A stretch of 64,000 bases of DNA from Chlorops oryzae (lineage: Eukaryota > Arthropoda > Insecta > Diptera > Chloropidae). The notes under the pieces were generated by a model. It was not told the DNA's origin and made no database searches. It saw only the letters and a program-made list of their open reading frames with translations. The translations under genes and the position numbers were made by a program. The stretch's first letter is position 1, and the number at the start of each line of letters is the position of its first letter. Shown in pieces: positions 24,401 to 34,590 of this stretch. The stretch is from the NCBI GenBank assembly GCA_020466095.1, contig CM035808.1:2426190-2490189 (forward strand), read 5' to 3'.

Positions 24401-25594
24401 TTGTTTCGATGGGTGAGATACAGTACAACGGACCGGGACATCGTGTCGAGAAAGTAGCAATAAAAGAATTAAAGGCTGAAACAAATAAATCGATTAGCAA
24501 GGATTTCGAAAGAGAAATTAAAATCATGCAGGAATTAAATCATCCAAATATTGTTAAAATAAAACAATGGACAGCGAAGCCAATTTGCATAATAATGGAA
24601 TACTTGGAAGGTGGTTCGTTTCTTATTTATCTGAAGACAAAGGCACCAGACTTATCGACAGAGAAGCTCTTGCGGTTTTCACTCGATATAGCTAAGGTGA
24701 GAGTTTAGAGTGTCTCTGATGGTGTTAGTATTACCGATTTTTACAAATTTTGTCTTCCAGGGAATGGAATATTTGGGTAGCAAGTCAATACTTCATCGTG
24801 ATTTGGCGGCGAGAAATATTTTAGTCGATCATGAGCATGTGAAAATCTCGGATTTCGGATTAGCCCAAATAGCTGATGCGAATGGATATTACGTAGCACG
24901 AAGTAAACGTGATATACCCTACAAGTGGTTAGTTAAACCCATTCTTTTTTTTTTTACGAACTCTTTTTTTTTTGGGCTTAAATGGCCGCTCCTAGATGGT
25001 GCATAGGGCGGCACAAATAGCCTGCTTAGAATGTAGCAAAACATTCATTTTTTTTTTTAGAACTTGTTTTTATTTCGTTTTGTAGTTAATGGAACTGTTT
25101 CCTATTGCTAAAGCCTGGCGACAATTAGATGACCATCTTCAATAAAGATACGGAACCGTCCGACATTAAATTTCGAATTTCAATATACTTTTGATTTCCG
25201 CCTCAGGTACTCACCAGATGCATTAAGTACGGAAAAGTACTCCTTCCAAACGGATGTTTGGTCATATGGGGTGACATTGTATGAAATGTTTTCGCGAGGA
25301 GAAACACCGAACCTTGTACCTAAAGAAGCTAATGAAGTCGATTTTCTCAATAGACTGGAAAAGGGCGAAAGGTAAGCAGATAGTTCAAATGTTTTTAAAT
25401 ATTTTTTGAAAAAAAATAAATAAATAAAAAAACTCTGCCCGATTAGATTACGCAAGCCAGCTCAATGCCCAGATGTCGTTTACACAAAGCTAATGCAATG
25501 TTGCTGGAATGCTGTACCGAAAATGCGTCCAACGTTTAGAGAGCTCGCCGAGGAGATCCAATCAATTTTAAATGCCGGTGTTGATCAAGCTTAG
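18474..25594 (+). CDS. hop: Hopscotch, Janus tyrosine kinase (JAK)
   Basis: Fifteen exons join in phase to 1186 aa (Drosophila Hop: about 1177): 18474-18680, 18806-19675, 19771-19931, 21100-21192, 21255-21368, 21436-21623, 21701-21838, 21932-22053, 22930-23142, 23212-23342, 23741-~24132, 24245-24696, 24761-24927, 25207-25371, 25447-25594. Domains in order are FERM (to ~440), SH2 (~440-545, with GRYLIR), pseudokinase and kinase. The pseudokinase has HGYIRCEN for HRD and GDPG for DFG, the JAK JH2 hallmark. The kinase has GEGHYG (~923), VAIKELK, HRDLAARN (D1041), DFG (D1058) and tandem activation-loop tyrosines ~1070/1071. It phosphorylates STAT below the Domeless receptor. The exon 11 donor (G|GTCGAA) is weak and chosen on phase. 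FERM carries poly-Thr, poly-Asp and poly-Gly runs. Confidence 0.97.
20141..20863. mobile_element. TIR element in hop intron 3 (723 bp)
   Basis: Ends GCATGGTATGGTTTTAAA and TTTAAAACCATACCTTGC are inverted with one mismatch. A perfect 8-bp target duplication CCTTAGGG lies at 20133-20140 and 20864-20871. An internal inverted pair GGTATCGCCGTGGCCC (about 20430 and 20564) adds a second hairpin. Probably a hAT-type non-autonomous element. Confidence 0.88.
22091..22797. mobile_element. hAT MITE in hop intron 8, TAGAGCGG family
   Basis: Ends TAGAGCGGATCAAATT and AATTTGATCCGCTCTA are exact inverses, with a perfect 8-bp target duplication ATGTACAC (22083-22090 and 22798-22805). It carries a LINE tail inserted at about 22603-22738. 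The host intron keeps its donor and acceptor. Confidence 0.92.
22603..22738 (+). mobile_element. I-like LINE 3' end nested in the intron 8 MITE
   Basis: Encodes the last residues of an ORF2 (STVLKYIKSLRI and stop), then a short 3' UTR with GGTCGCGGTGCGCACAGAG and a (TAA)n tail. It is near-identical to the 3' end of the element at 59337-60614 (minus), so both are copies of one family. The 5' truncation is extreme. Confidence 0.88.
23455..23640 (+). mobile_element. tRNA-derived SINE fragment in hop intron 10
   Basis: A pol III B-box, GGTTCGATTCCC (23462-23473), is followed by CAGCACAGGCGAAACC and a ~160-bp body. No A-box is left, so the 5' part is truncated. Confidence 0.55.
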
Positions 25595-26016
25595 AGAGGC
25601 CGCTTAACTTACTACTAACTGACCATGGATGTTGTCATGACAAGAGCAATTGAACAAGTTGCATCGAGAGGACTTTGGCTGCCGTTTTAAACGATTTACA
25701 TATAATTTTTGGTCGCTTCCCTCGTTCCCTAAAAGGATCTGTTTTAATTGTGTTGGTTTTAATAGTGTTTGTGTCATTAATTCGAAATACGCTTCAATGC
25801 AATCTATTTTGTTTTTTTTTTTTTTTTTTGGTTTTAATGTGTAAAGTATTTTAGTTAAATATTTTTTAGTAATTATAAGACTTAAAGTGGGTAGTTAAAA
25901 AAAAAAGATTATTTTTAAGCAATTTCGTTTAAATAAATTGAGTGTCTTGTCTGTATATGCATGTATAAACCATATACATATGTATATGTATGGATTGGGA
26001 GTACATTTTGAAAATG
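25595..26016 (+). other. hop 3' UTR and downstream DNA
   Basis: T-rich 3' UTR with an AATAAA near 25932, the likely poly(A) signal for hop, followed by TATGTATA-type simple sequence. Confidence 0.5.
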
Positions 26017-26574
26017 TCCCAGCGGAAAATTATCTCCTGCATGACAAAGTCACCAATGATGTCACCGATGACAAATAGGTGACATTGTCATGCATGACAT
26101 CTTGGAGGACATGTCATCGTGGAGGGATGCTGTTCATGTGCTTGCCTCTCATTGGCTACTGAAATTTAAATAAGGTTTTCGCGTCAGTTCAGCGTTAGCA
26201 TGAAGTGGCGTAGATGATGAGTGCTCGACTCTGAATCCGAAGATCGCGTGTTCGATCCCTGGCTGAGGCGAACAAAAATTATTAAAAATTGATTTTTAAA
26301 AATTTTCGAAATATTCAAAGAGAGCGCAAAGAAGAGAGTTTTCAACTGACCAGCTATGGATTCTATAAATTAACATTGAGAGAGAAAAGAGCATGTGCTT
26401 CTCTTTTGCTTTTTTCGCCATCGCTCCTCCTAGGAGGACATGTCACCGGTGAAATCACTGTCCAACTCCTGTACAAATGTCATGCTAGGCGTCCTATGAA
26501 TTGTCACGCATGCCAGGGTGACTTGTCACCCTGACTTCACCGGTGATGTCAGGGTGACATTTCCCGCTGGGGTT
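26017..26574 (+). mobile_element. TIR element carrying a tRNA-like sequence, copy 1
   Basis: Ends CCCAGCGGAAAAT and ATTTCCCGCTGGGG are inverted with one indel. The interior is rich in TGTCA/TGACA motifs forming further inverted repeats. In the middle (about 26203-26274) is a tRNA-like stretch: an A-box-like TGGCGTAGATG, GACTCTGAATCCGAAG that resembles a tRNA-Gln(CTG) anticodon arm, and the B-box TGTTCGATCCC. A second copy lies in reverse at about 33290-33664. No target duplication was found. Confidence 0.65.
26203..26274 (+). other. tRNA-like segment (A-box and B-box), not a functional tRNA
   Basis: The spacing of A-box, anticodon-like arm and B-box matches a tRNA head, but the acceptor stem does not pair and no intact cloverleaf can be drawn. 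Best read as a captured or SINE-derived pol III promoter inside the TIR element. Confidence 0.55.
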
Positions 26575-26702
26575 CATTTCTTCTGCATAAATATGCATAT
26601 ATATACAACGTAAACGAATAAAAAAGAGAGAGCCGATAAACTTAAATTGCGGGAAGGTTTGGAAACAATTTCAAACTCATTTTTTTTTTTTTTCAAAAAT
26701 AC

Positions 26703-26708
26703 TTTTAT
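26703..26708 (-). terminator. Poly(A) signal of the small acidic-protein gene
   Basis: AATAAA on the minus strand 57 bp after the stop codon at 26765. Confidence 0.5.
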
Positions 26709-26764
26709 TTCTTAAACTTATCTAACAATGATCTCTTCTTATTTCTACGTATATTTTATTTCTA

Positions 26765-27091
26765 TTATGCTATATTGATTCGCTTGACGACATCGGCGAA
26801 ATTTGCAGTTTTCTTTTTCGGTTTCTGACCACGTTTGACCGTTCTCAATTGAGGCTTCAGGGTGTCCAAATCATTAAAATCAAAGTCCAAGAAGTCTGAT
26901 TTTGCGATTGGTTGCACTTGGCTTTCTTCTGGTGTTTGTGTTTCCACTTTTTCCTCCTCCAGATCTCGGCCAGGATTTTTCCATTGAAGCTCCGGTATGC
27001 TGGTTTCGAGGCGCAGATAGAGGGCCTCCAACTCTTCGGCATTTGGAAAAAATTCATTTTCCGAATTTTCTGTTGAAGCTTCATTGGCCAT
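26765..27091 (-). CDS. Small acidic conserved-looking protein, single exon
   Basis: A 108-aa intronless frame starting MANEASTENSENEFFPN. It has an acidic N-terminal helix (AEELEALYLRLETSIPELQW), a Glu/Thr/Gln-rich middle, an aromatic-acidic patch SDFLDFDFNDLD (~residues 65-76), and a basic C-terminus (KRGQKPKKKTANFADVVKRINIA). It looks real: well-placed ATG, downstream AATAAA, and a tight tail-to-tail position after hop and 1 kb before Tim8. The order LY helix, linker, FDFxD and basic tail recalls PAGR1/PA1, the PTIP-associated protein of the MLL3/4 complex, but the similarity is weak and I would not name it. No signal peptide or membrane segment is seen. Confidence 0.75.
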   Translation of the reverse strand: MANEASTENSENEFFPNAEELEALYLRLETSIPELQWKNPGRDLEEEKVETQTPEESQVQPIAKSDFLDFDFNDLDTLKPQLRTVKRGQKPKKKTANFADVVKRINIA

Positions 27092-27207
27092 GTTTTATGG
27101 CTTGATAATAAACAACTTGGTGTTGATTAGTTATTTGTTTACCCTAAGTGGGTATTCGGTTCTTTATTTATTCAATCCGTTATAGTTACTTTTATTAGGT
27201 AAAAGTA

Positions 27208-27616
27208 CAGTGGAATCTCGATTATCCGGACTCATTTTTCACGGCTATAATCAGCGAATTAATAGCATATTATTCCTAATCAAAATTTTAACCCTTTCAA
27301 CACGGATTAAAAGACATTACAAACTCATTTTTGGTATGAATTGGCTGATTGGCGCAAAGAAAATCTTAGTGTGGGATTAAAGAGAGAAAAATCCGACAAA
27401 AAAATGATATTTGCAAGGCGTCCCATCAGCAATGAAAGGGTTAAAATACATAGGTTACTCGATCTATTTTTGACGTTATATTTTCTAAATTACGTACGTA
27501 AAACCCTTTCTGTAGGAAAAAATTTATTCAATTCGGCTTTGAGATCGATAATCGGAATCGTCGATTACACGGAATAACACTGATTTTATTTAATTCGGAT
27601 AATCGGGATTCTACTG
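27208..27616. mobile_element. pogo/Tigger-like MITE, CAGTGGAATCTCGATTATCC family
   Basis: Ends CAGTGGAATCTCGATTATCC and GGATAATCGGGATTCTACTG are inverted with two mismatches. A TA precedes the left end; the right flank is CA, a decayed TA. It starts ~115 bp upstream of the acidic-protein ATG and carries a nested TTAA-type MITE. Confidence 0.8.
27292..27440. mobile_element. piggyBac-like MITE nested in the pogo-like MITE (149 bp)
   Basis: TTAA|CCCTTTCA at the left and TGAAAGGG|TTAA at the right: short TIRs with a perfect TTAA duplication (27288-27291, 27441-27444). Confidence 0.75.
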
Positions 27617-28096
27617 CAGTCATAGCGATAGAATTAAATTTGATTTTTCTTGTTCCTCTATTTATGCAAAATAGGTTTAAGAAACTATGGGAATTCATTC
27701 GAACCCTCGAAGGAGTGAACTTTGAGAACTTCTTTGCGTTAACTGACAAAATACATGGAAGCTTTGACGGCTGTTTAAAAAGTTCCCAAAGTTCACTTAG
27801 TTCGAGGTCTGAATGAATACCCATACTATGTAAGAACCTTTGAAATTACCTCATGGGCCAGAGTCTTAGATCCATTGCCACCAAGTTTAGTTTTAATTAA
27901 ATTTATTAATTAGGAAATAGTGCAGTTCTCATTTCTATTGTACAAACATCGTCCGAATTTTAATTTTAAAGCTATTGAAAACAATATAACAAATCAACTT
28001 AAAAGAAAAACTATACAATAACTTCGGCGATAAATTAATTAAATTAATTATTACTCGAAATCGTAGGTCAACTTGCTTGCTCCAACCACGACTAAT

Positions 28097-28444
28097 TCAC
28101 ATTCCACCAGATTGCTTCTGCAGCAATTGAGCGAATCTTTGCGTAATGAGGAGCGACGTGTCAATGAATCTATCGACACAATTACTTAAACAAGTCTCCG
28201 TCGCGCTGTCCAGTTTCGAACTCGGCTTCCCGATGCACTTCTCCCAACAGATTTCATTGAATTCGTGTATCTAGAAGGAATTTCATTATTGATCTTATAA
28301 GAAGAAATTATGAAGTTTTTTTGTTGTTGTTGTTGTACTCACTTGGGCATTTACTTGCGCCTTTTGTTTTTCTATGGAGAGGAAATCTTGCAAGTCTTTG
28401 TCATCGCCACCCAAGGGAACGGACATTGATTCAAAATCAGACAT
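28097..28444 (-). CDS. Tim8: Tim8, small TIM chaperone of the mitochondrial intermembrane space
   Basis: Two exons (28343-28444 and 28097-28270, read on the minus strand) join through a 72-bp intron with donor GTGAGT and acceptor TTCTAG to give 91 aa, the usual Tim8 size. The defining twin CX3C motif is intact: CWEKC (C42, C46) and CLSNC (C61, C65), with the family's WEKCI and CVDRFIDTS blocks around it. In the known system Tim8 forms a hexamer with Tim13 that escorts hydrophobic inner-membrane precursors such as Tim23; the human relative is TIMM8A (deafness-dystonia). No presequence is expected, since import uses the MIA disulfide relay. The start is the ATG of MSDFESMSVPL, the first in frame. 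Confidence 0.95.
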
Positions 28445-28941
28445 TTTTTTATGGAAACGTTTTTTGTTTATATAGACCTTTTAATTTAAAATCTTCAATT
28501 TGAATTCCGTCAGGTTATCACATTCGTATAACCTCAAAAAGACGAAAGGAAAACGAAATGTCAATTGCCTAGTGATGTGGAAATTGTGGCAGTTACTTTT
28601 GATTTGTGATTTTTTTTTATTCAAAAATGAATTTCAATTTCTTTTAATTGAATGCTTCCAAATACTATCACTTTTTCTTTTATTTCAATGCATTACAGAT
28701 TGAGGCTGACAATAACTTTGCTCTCTTTTTCAAAAGAAGAGAATTAAGGATACATAAGTATATAAAATAAGCAAGAAGATTCAAAATTACAATTACAAAA
28801 TGGACACAAAATACCGAATTCGAATTAATTTTTAAGCTTGTACGAAACGTGGAGACTTACTCCACTCTTCAGAATCTCCAACAACATATTCGCAAACCCA
28901 TAAAAGACTTTGGGAAGCTATTTAAAAAGAAATCATATTAA

Positions 28942-29101
28942 CCCTCTAATGCCACATTTTTTTTTTTTTTTTTCAATGAAAAGTTCAGATATGACTAATT
29001 TTGGGTAGAAAAACATGAATCTGAAATAATTATTATTCGTTTTTTTTGGTAATTTGTTCGAAAAAAGTCCGTGTCTAGAGACTGAGCCAGGAATTAGAGG
29101 G
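28942..29101. mobile_element. piggyBac-like MITE (160 bp)
   Basis: TTAA|CCCTCTAAT ... ATTAGAGGG|TTAA: exact TIRs with a TTAA duplication at 28938-28941 and 29102-29105. It lies ~500 bp upstream of the Tim8 start. Confidence 0.85.
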
Positions 29102-29367
29102 TTAAAAGACATAAATTTAAGGGGTCACAAGGAACCAAAAAAAACTTCCAATTGTGTGAGAAAGTCTTCACGATGAAATTCACATTAAGAGATATGCCAA
29201 GTAATTGTTTAAAAATTTCATAATAAATTAATATATTGTTGTAATTACTTAAGAGGGTTAAATTTGAAAAAAGAAATCTTTAACACAAAATAAACTGCCT
29301 TTTATTCAATTTAGCAAAACCCAGCTATGTCAAAAATTTGAGAAATCTTCCACATTCAGGATAATGC

Positions 29368-29588
29368 CATGATACAAGAAAACAAGATAGCGCCACTTGA
29401 GAGAGGAAACGTCACAAACTCAAAATCGCGATTCGTTGTTGTTGTTTCCCATGTTAAACCGGCTTTTTACTTTTTTGAATAGCATGGGAAACAATAACAA
29501 TTTCTCGCTCAGTGACGTCACAAACTCAATTTTCGGAGCCTCAAAATAGCGGTACTGAAGTGGCGCTATCTTGTTTTCTTGTATCATG
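29368..29588. mobile_element. 31-bp TIR MITE, CATGATACAAGAAAAC family, copy 1
   Basis: Perfect inverted ends start CATGATACAAGAAAACAAG and run into AGCGCCACTT. A 9-bp target duplication GGATAATGC lies at 29359-29367 and 29589-29597. A second copy is at 49303-49534. The 8-9 bp duplication leaves hAT and MULE both possible. Confidence 0.9.
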
Positions 29589-29597
29589 GGATAATGC

Positions 29598-30453
29598 GAG
29601 AAATCACAAATGATGAGATCTTCACCGAAGACTATTTCCTGTATATGATCTCCCTAGACAGAAAGTATTTATGAATTCATAAAATTATAATTGACATTAA
29701 TAAATTAAATACAATTTCAACGAATTTTCGAGTTTCAACGAATCAAGGAGTTAGTGCGCGCTGCAATGATTCAAAAAGACTGAAAAAAGGATAATTTTTT
29801 TTTTCGTTAATATTTTCTTTATTTAAAATCGTTAATTATTCAATATCTTTAGAATTTCTCATTATTTTCAATACATTTATAACTTCAAGTAATCTTTATA
29901 TTTGGTGTAAAACTATTAAACCTTACTTTTTTAATAATATTTGAAGTTTATTCAAGAAGTTAGTTAATAGACTTTTCATTTTTTTGAAACATTTTTCTTT
30001 TTTTTTAATTTATGCACTATCGTCAAGACATTCTCCTAGCCAACAAATAAGATTTATCTCACTTTTGTGTGAAAATATGTTTTGTTTTTTTTGAGAAACT
30101 AAAAATAATTCATGACAAAGTCATTTGTTCCAAGAAATTTGTGATTCGACTGAGTGGTGGTGGTAAACTGAGTTCTTATTGCAAGAAAAATAAAGAAAAA
30201 AAAGGAAGGAAAAGAACCATTGTTGAGTAAAGCTTAATAAAATAAACTAAAACTATGCAACAACAATAAAAGTAATAACCGGTAATCAATTGAATGTTTA
30301 AACAAAAACAAAAAAAATAATAATAATAATAATAAATCAGGGTCGCTACAACATATTCTTTGAAATGTGCATTGAGTGCGCTTACACCATATACATGAAT
30401 AAGATGAATAACTTAAATCATTAGCACTCCATTCGAAATTAGAATCAATTGGC
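29598..30453. other. Between Tim8 and Rab39: Rab39 3' UTR side, no gene seen
   Basis: AT-rich with poly-T runs. It probably contains the Rab39 3' UTR (minus strand), but no single poly(A) signal stands out. An (ATA)n tract lies near 30316-30336. Confidence 0.4.
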
Positions 30454-31174
30454 TCAACAGCATGAAGATTTCTCTGGCTCAGCTACGACTAGGTTAAAAT
30501 CTAAACTGCTTGGACGTGCAAAGCCCGTTTTAATGCCCTCCCAACCATCTTCGACTTTATACTCTCCCGATTTGATGCGTGCATGTACTTCCTGTGTGAC
30601 CATTCGAAATGCATCTTCGACATTTTGTCCAGTTCGTGCGGACGTCTCAACGAAATGTAATCCATTTTGCTTTGCAAAATTCTGAGCTTCCTCTGTGCTC
30701 ACCTCGCGTCGACCGCCGACGGAATCGGCGATATCCAATTTCGCGCCAACAAGCCCAAAAACTGGCCGATGCGGCTCAATATGCCTTTCCGCTTCCATTT
30801 TCCATAAAGGTATATGCTCAAAGCTAGCATGATTCGTTATATCATAGACGAGAAGAACGCCAACAGAGTTGCGGTAATAGCTTTTCGTAATGGATCGGAA
30901 TCGCTCCTGGCCTGCAGTGTCCCACAACTGAAGCTTGATTTGTGTACCGTCCTTCATTTCGATCAAACGGGCAAAGAAGTCCACACCCACAGTGGGATCG
31001 GAAAGCTAAACAATAAATGTAAATCATTTACATACATATGTACATGTAAATATGTAAATTACTCACTTCTGCGAATTTTCCATCTGTGAAGAATTTTAAT
31101 AACGACGATTTTCCAACTGTACTGTCTCCAATTAATATCAGTCGGAATTGGTAATCGAAAATGGGTTCAACCAT
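30454..31174 (-). CDS. Rab39: Rab39, small GTPase of vesicle traffic
   Basis: Two exons (31067-31174 and 30454-31005, minus) join through a 61-bp intron (donor GTGAGT, acceptor TTTAG) in phase 0 to give 219 aa. G-motifs are all present: P-loop GDSTVGKS (16-23), switch I with T41, WDTAGQE (64-70), a G4-like VGAKLD where most Rabs have NKxD, and ETSAR. The C-terminus SSCC is a double-cysteine geranylgeranylation site. The G4 variant is a Rab39 trait (human Rab39 reads VGHKCD), and RSITKSYYRNSVGVLLVYDI fits the family. Rab39 acts on Golgi/endosome-lysosome and autophagy traffic in animals. The ATG (MVEPIFDYQFRLILIG) is the family start. Confidence 0.96.
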
Positions 31175-31515
31175 CGCTTTGTTTTTTGTTTCCTTTTTTT
31201 TTTTTTTTTGCGTCTGAAACTTTATCACACAACTACTATAAGTTGTTTTTGTTGTTTTGATAAGAAATTGATCTTATGCGTTCTTTCAATTTGTACTCTT
31301 TGTTTCCTTTTGTCTTGAGCTCGCGCACAAGTGCGTTTGATTCTTGGCACAACTTTTATTGAGATAAAAACTCCCGAACCACTGAACTGCAATTGTTTCG
31401 AATTATTTTAAACGCGAGTTCTTCAATTTGTTCGCTCGCGATTTCGATCTTTTGTTTTATTATGATTTCAGTAAGAAAAAAACAACAACAACGAAGCGAA
31501 CTGACAGATGTTAAA

Positions 31516-31530
31516 GCCAGTCAGTGTGGC
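31516..31530. promoter_or_regulatory. Possible Motif-1-like promoter element upstream of Rab39
   Basis: CAGTGTGGCCAA differs by one base from the inverse of the fly core-promoter Motif 1 (TGGTCACACTG), about 345 bp upstream of the Rab39 ATG. Weak evidence. Confidence 0.25.
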
Positions 31531-31634
31531 CAACCGGAATTTTGAAAAATACGTACACAGGGATAGAAAATTAGGTAGATTTTTTAAAAGTTGCGTATGA
31601 AAAACTCGTTAGATGCTACGTAATTTTTATTTAT

Positions 31635-32621
31635 ATACCCGACACAGTCTGTGTCGAGGGTATATTGCGTTTGTGTGGTTGTGTGTAACACCCAGAACCA
31701 GCCGAAATAGACCATACAAAATATATATAGAAATGATCAGCGTCACCAGGAGATTCGATTTAGACATGTCCGTCCGTCCGTCTGTCCGTCTGTTTGTATA
31801 CAGTTATCTTATCGAAGGAGTTGAGCTATCTTGACAAAATTTGGTATGCGAGCTCACGGGGACATGAGTAAGAACAAGTTCGAGAATGGACCCGATCGGA
31901 CCATTTTTAGGGGTACCTCCAGTACTAGGGTCTGTTATGAAAATCACAAAAACTGCTCTAAAACCGGATGTTTTTGAAGATATTTTGATGAAATTCTATA
32001 GTTGAACATATTTAAAGACAAGTTATTAAAAAAAATTTGAAAAGTGGGCGTGGCAGAAGGGCGTTTTTCGAAATTGCCGCCTACACCCGAAATTGAAATG
32101 AGATTTGAACGAAATTTAGCACTTATGCTTCCTATGTAGCCATAAATATCTCTCCAAAAATTTCTTTGATAGGTCCATTAATAAGGGTACCTCCAGTACT
32201 AGGGTCTATTACAAAAATCACAAAAACTGCTCTAAAACCAGAGTTTTTCAAGATATTTTGATGAAATTTAATATTTGAACATACTTAAAGGCAAGTAATA
32301 TGATTTAAAAAATTGTAAAAGTGGGCGTGGCAGAAGGGCGTTTTTCGAATATTGTCCTCCTACACCCGAAATTGAAATGGGATTTGAACGAAATTTAGGC
32401 ACTTATGCTTCCTATGTAGCCATAAATATCCTCTACAAAAATTTCTTTGATAGGTTCATTATTAAGGGTACCTCCAGTACTAGGGTCTGTCACAAAAATC
32501 TCAAAACTGCCCTAAAATCGGACTTTTTCGAAATATTTCAATGAAACTTAGGATTTGATGTGTGTCTGTGTCGGGTATTCTATTGTCAGGCTCGCCTGAC
32601 TATAACACCCTTACTTGTTAT
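31635..32621. mobile_element. Interspersed repeat family X, copy 2
   Basis: Same ends as 4565-5431: ATACCCGACACAG...TGTGTCGAGGGTAT at the left, and GTGTCGGGTATTC, the GTCAGGCTCGCCTGAC palindrome and CCCTTACTTGTTA at the right. Here three internal modules (CTCCAGTACTAGGGTCT / AAGTGGGCGTGG) are present, so module number varies between copies. Confidence 0.8.
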
Positions 32622-33289
32622 TTTTTTATGGAAGCGCCAAGGCGTATTTGAGAAGGCTTGAATTAATGCTAGTTAGATATTTTAAAAAGGCAAGCTGTAG
32701 TAGCTGACCAATTTTTCGGTTTGATATATATACATATCTGTGGCAAAATGGATGAGTAGCTTAAGTCGAAACTTCTTGTTTTGGGAAATTCGAATTTTTC
32801 TGCTTGAATTTAAGTGTACACTTAAATTAAAAATTCAGAACATATGATCAAACTTAAGTGCACATAAGATTTTGTCTATCGAGTACGATCAACCAAAAAA
32901 ACTCTCAATTTTTTTTATAAATTCCCGCACTCTGCTCGCCCAAAATGTGAGAATGTACGTCAATAATTGACTAGTGTAAGAAGTCTCATTAAATGACGAT
33001 TGTTTTGATTTGAGGGAAAAGCCAAAAATACGTAGAAAGACGTAGAGTTGGCCGCACTGAAACGAGTGCTGCCGGCTAAGATTATGCGAAAAAAGTATCA
33101 TCTCCAACAAAATTGTACTATAAGGGGTATTCACAGAGAAAGGCGAAACAACATTGACGTCACTGTTTATGTGGCGCTTCAATTTTTTTTTATAGAAACT
33201 GCAAAATGATATATTTTCAATAGAAAAAAACGTTTAAATGGAGGTGGAGAAGCGTGCTTTGTCTTCGCACTATCGAACGTTATCTTCTG
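32622..33289. other. Intergenic, no gene seen
   Basis: Nothing recognised. The inverted TTTAAGTGTACACTTAAA near 32810 is a short palindrome. Confidence 0.4.
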
Positions 33290-33664
33290 AAATTTCTGTC
33301 ACAAGGACATTGGTCCTGCCAAGGGTGCAGCACATTTTCTTATTTCTCTAAATGTCAATTTATAGAAACCGGTTGAAGAAAACTCTCTTCTTTGTCTTCT
33401 CTTTGAATATCTCGTAAATTGGTAAAAATCTCTTTTTAACAATTTTTGTTCGCCTCAGCCAGGAATCGAACTCTCGATCTTCGGATTGCAAGTTGAGCAC
33501 GCATCCACTACGCCACCCTCACCAGACGCTAAAACCTTATTTAAATTTCAGTAGCCAATGAGATTCAAGCACATGGACAGCATCCCATGTCCTCCAAGGT
33601 GGCATGCAAGACAATGTCACCTGTATGACCCAGTGAAATCACTAAAGTTTTTGTCCTGCTGAGC
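33290..33664 (-). mobile_element. TIR-type element carrying a tRNA-like sequence, copy 2
   Basis: Reverse copy of the 26017-26574 family: it shares the GCCAATGAGA...CAAGCACATG block, CATCCC, TGTCCTCCAAG and the GACAATGTCACC motif. In its centre (33449-33520) the minus strand reads a better tRNA head than copy 1: GGGTGGCGTAGTGGATGCG (A-box consensus), a CTTGCAA anticodon-type loop, and GAGTTCGATTCC (B-box). The outer ends are too decayed to set exactly. Confidence 0.55.
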
Positions 33665-34371
33665 TTGTTTTCTATAAAAAAAACAAAGTTTTGTTGCTTT
33701 CTTTTTTAATCCCTGTATACATCCTTTCCTTTTGGTCCATTTTGAAAGACCGACTCAAGTAAATACACAAATACATGGACTCCTCTTGGTCGTAACGTGA
33801 GCGTCATTCAAAGGGAAGGAAGCGAATTTAAAAGAAAAATATATATAAATGAATAACATTGAAGGTGAAAATCATTTTTCCGATGGAGTGGACTGCCATA
33901 AAAATTCCATTGGAAAATGAAAGAATGCAAAAACATGATTGCCAAAAATACAACATAAATGAATTTTCGGTTGATTTCGTCTCTAAATGTTTTGAGAACC
34001 AATATTGACAGTTGACGCATGCAATTTGCTTTGCTGAGTTGCTGCAAGCACAAACTCTTGAAAACTACAAACTCTTGAAAGCTACAAACTCTTGTAAACT
34101 ACAAACTGCTGCAAACTACAAATTGCTGCTTGTTGATAGAACCGTAACTTGACTAAATGAAACTTGATTCTGTTCATTTCATTGCCCAAATATAAAAAGA
34201 AAGACTCACCAGAAGTAGATCGAAGAACAACATTGCATAGTCTTGAAACTATTTTGATTTCATTGCAATAGATTTCATATAAATCCTACAAAAAGTCACT
34301 GGTAGTGGTTACTTTTATTCGTGGACTGCGTGAATGTATGTATGTGATCGTCGGCTCCCATTTGTATAGAG
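33665..34371. other. Intergenic, no gene seen
   Basis: A short tandem repeat of CAAACTCTTGAAAACTA-type units lies at about 34050-34125. Confidence 0.4.
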
Positions 34372-34582
34372 CAGTCATCGGCAAAGTTAAAGTGTATATG
34401 TGAGAGAAGCGAGGAAAGAGTTGTTTTGTTGTGTGTTCTCCGAAATTTGTATACGATGCGCACGCGGTGTTGCTCCGACAACAGTTCGAGAGTGACTGGC
34501 AAAAAAGCGAAGCAAAGAACAAAGAGCCAAGCAACACGTGCGAGTGGCTATCGCAAAATGGTTGCTAGCGCGCCGATGCCTG
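34372..34582. mobile_element. hAT MITE, CAG..TCGGCA family, copy 2
   Basis: Ends CAGTCATCGGCA and CGCCGATGCCTG, with flanks GTATAGAG (34364-34371) and GTATACAG (34583-34590) that match at 7 of 8. The last ~40 bp (GAGTGGCTATCGCAAAA...GCTAGCG) match the end of 12387-12658. Confidence 0.75.
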
Positions 34583-34590
34583 GTATACAG

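Noticed and set aside
24223..24708. Kinase domain as a separate gene from the upstream pseudokinase exons
   Set aside because: The FERM, SH2, pseudokinase, kinase order and total length of 1186 aa match one JAK protein, and phases fit through an exon 11 donor at 24132.
26203..26274. Possible functional tRNA-Gln gene
   Set aside because: A- and B-boxes are present but the acceptor stem does not pair, and a related copy with a different anticodon loop sits in a similar repeat at 33449-33520.
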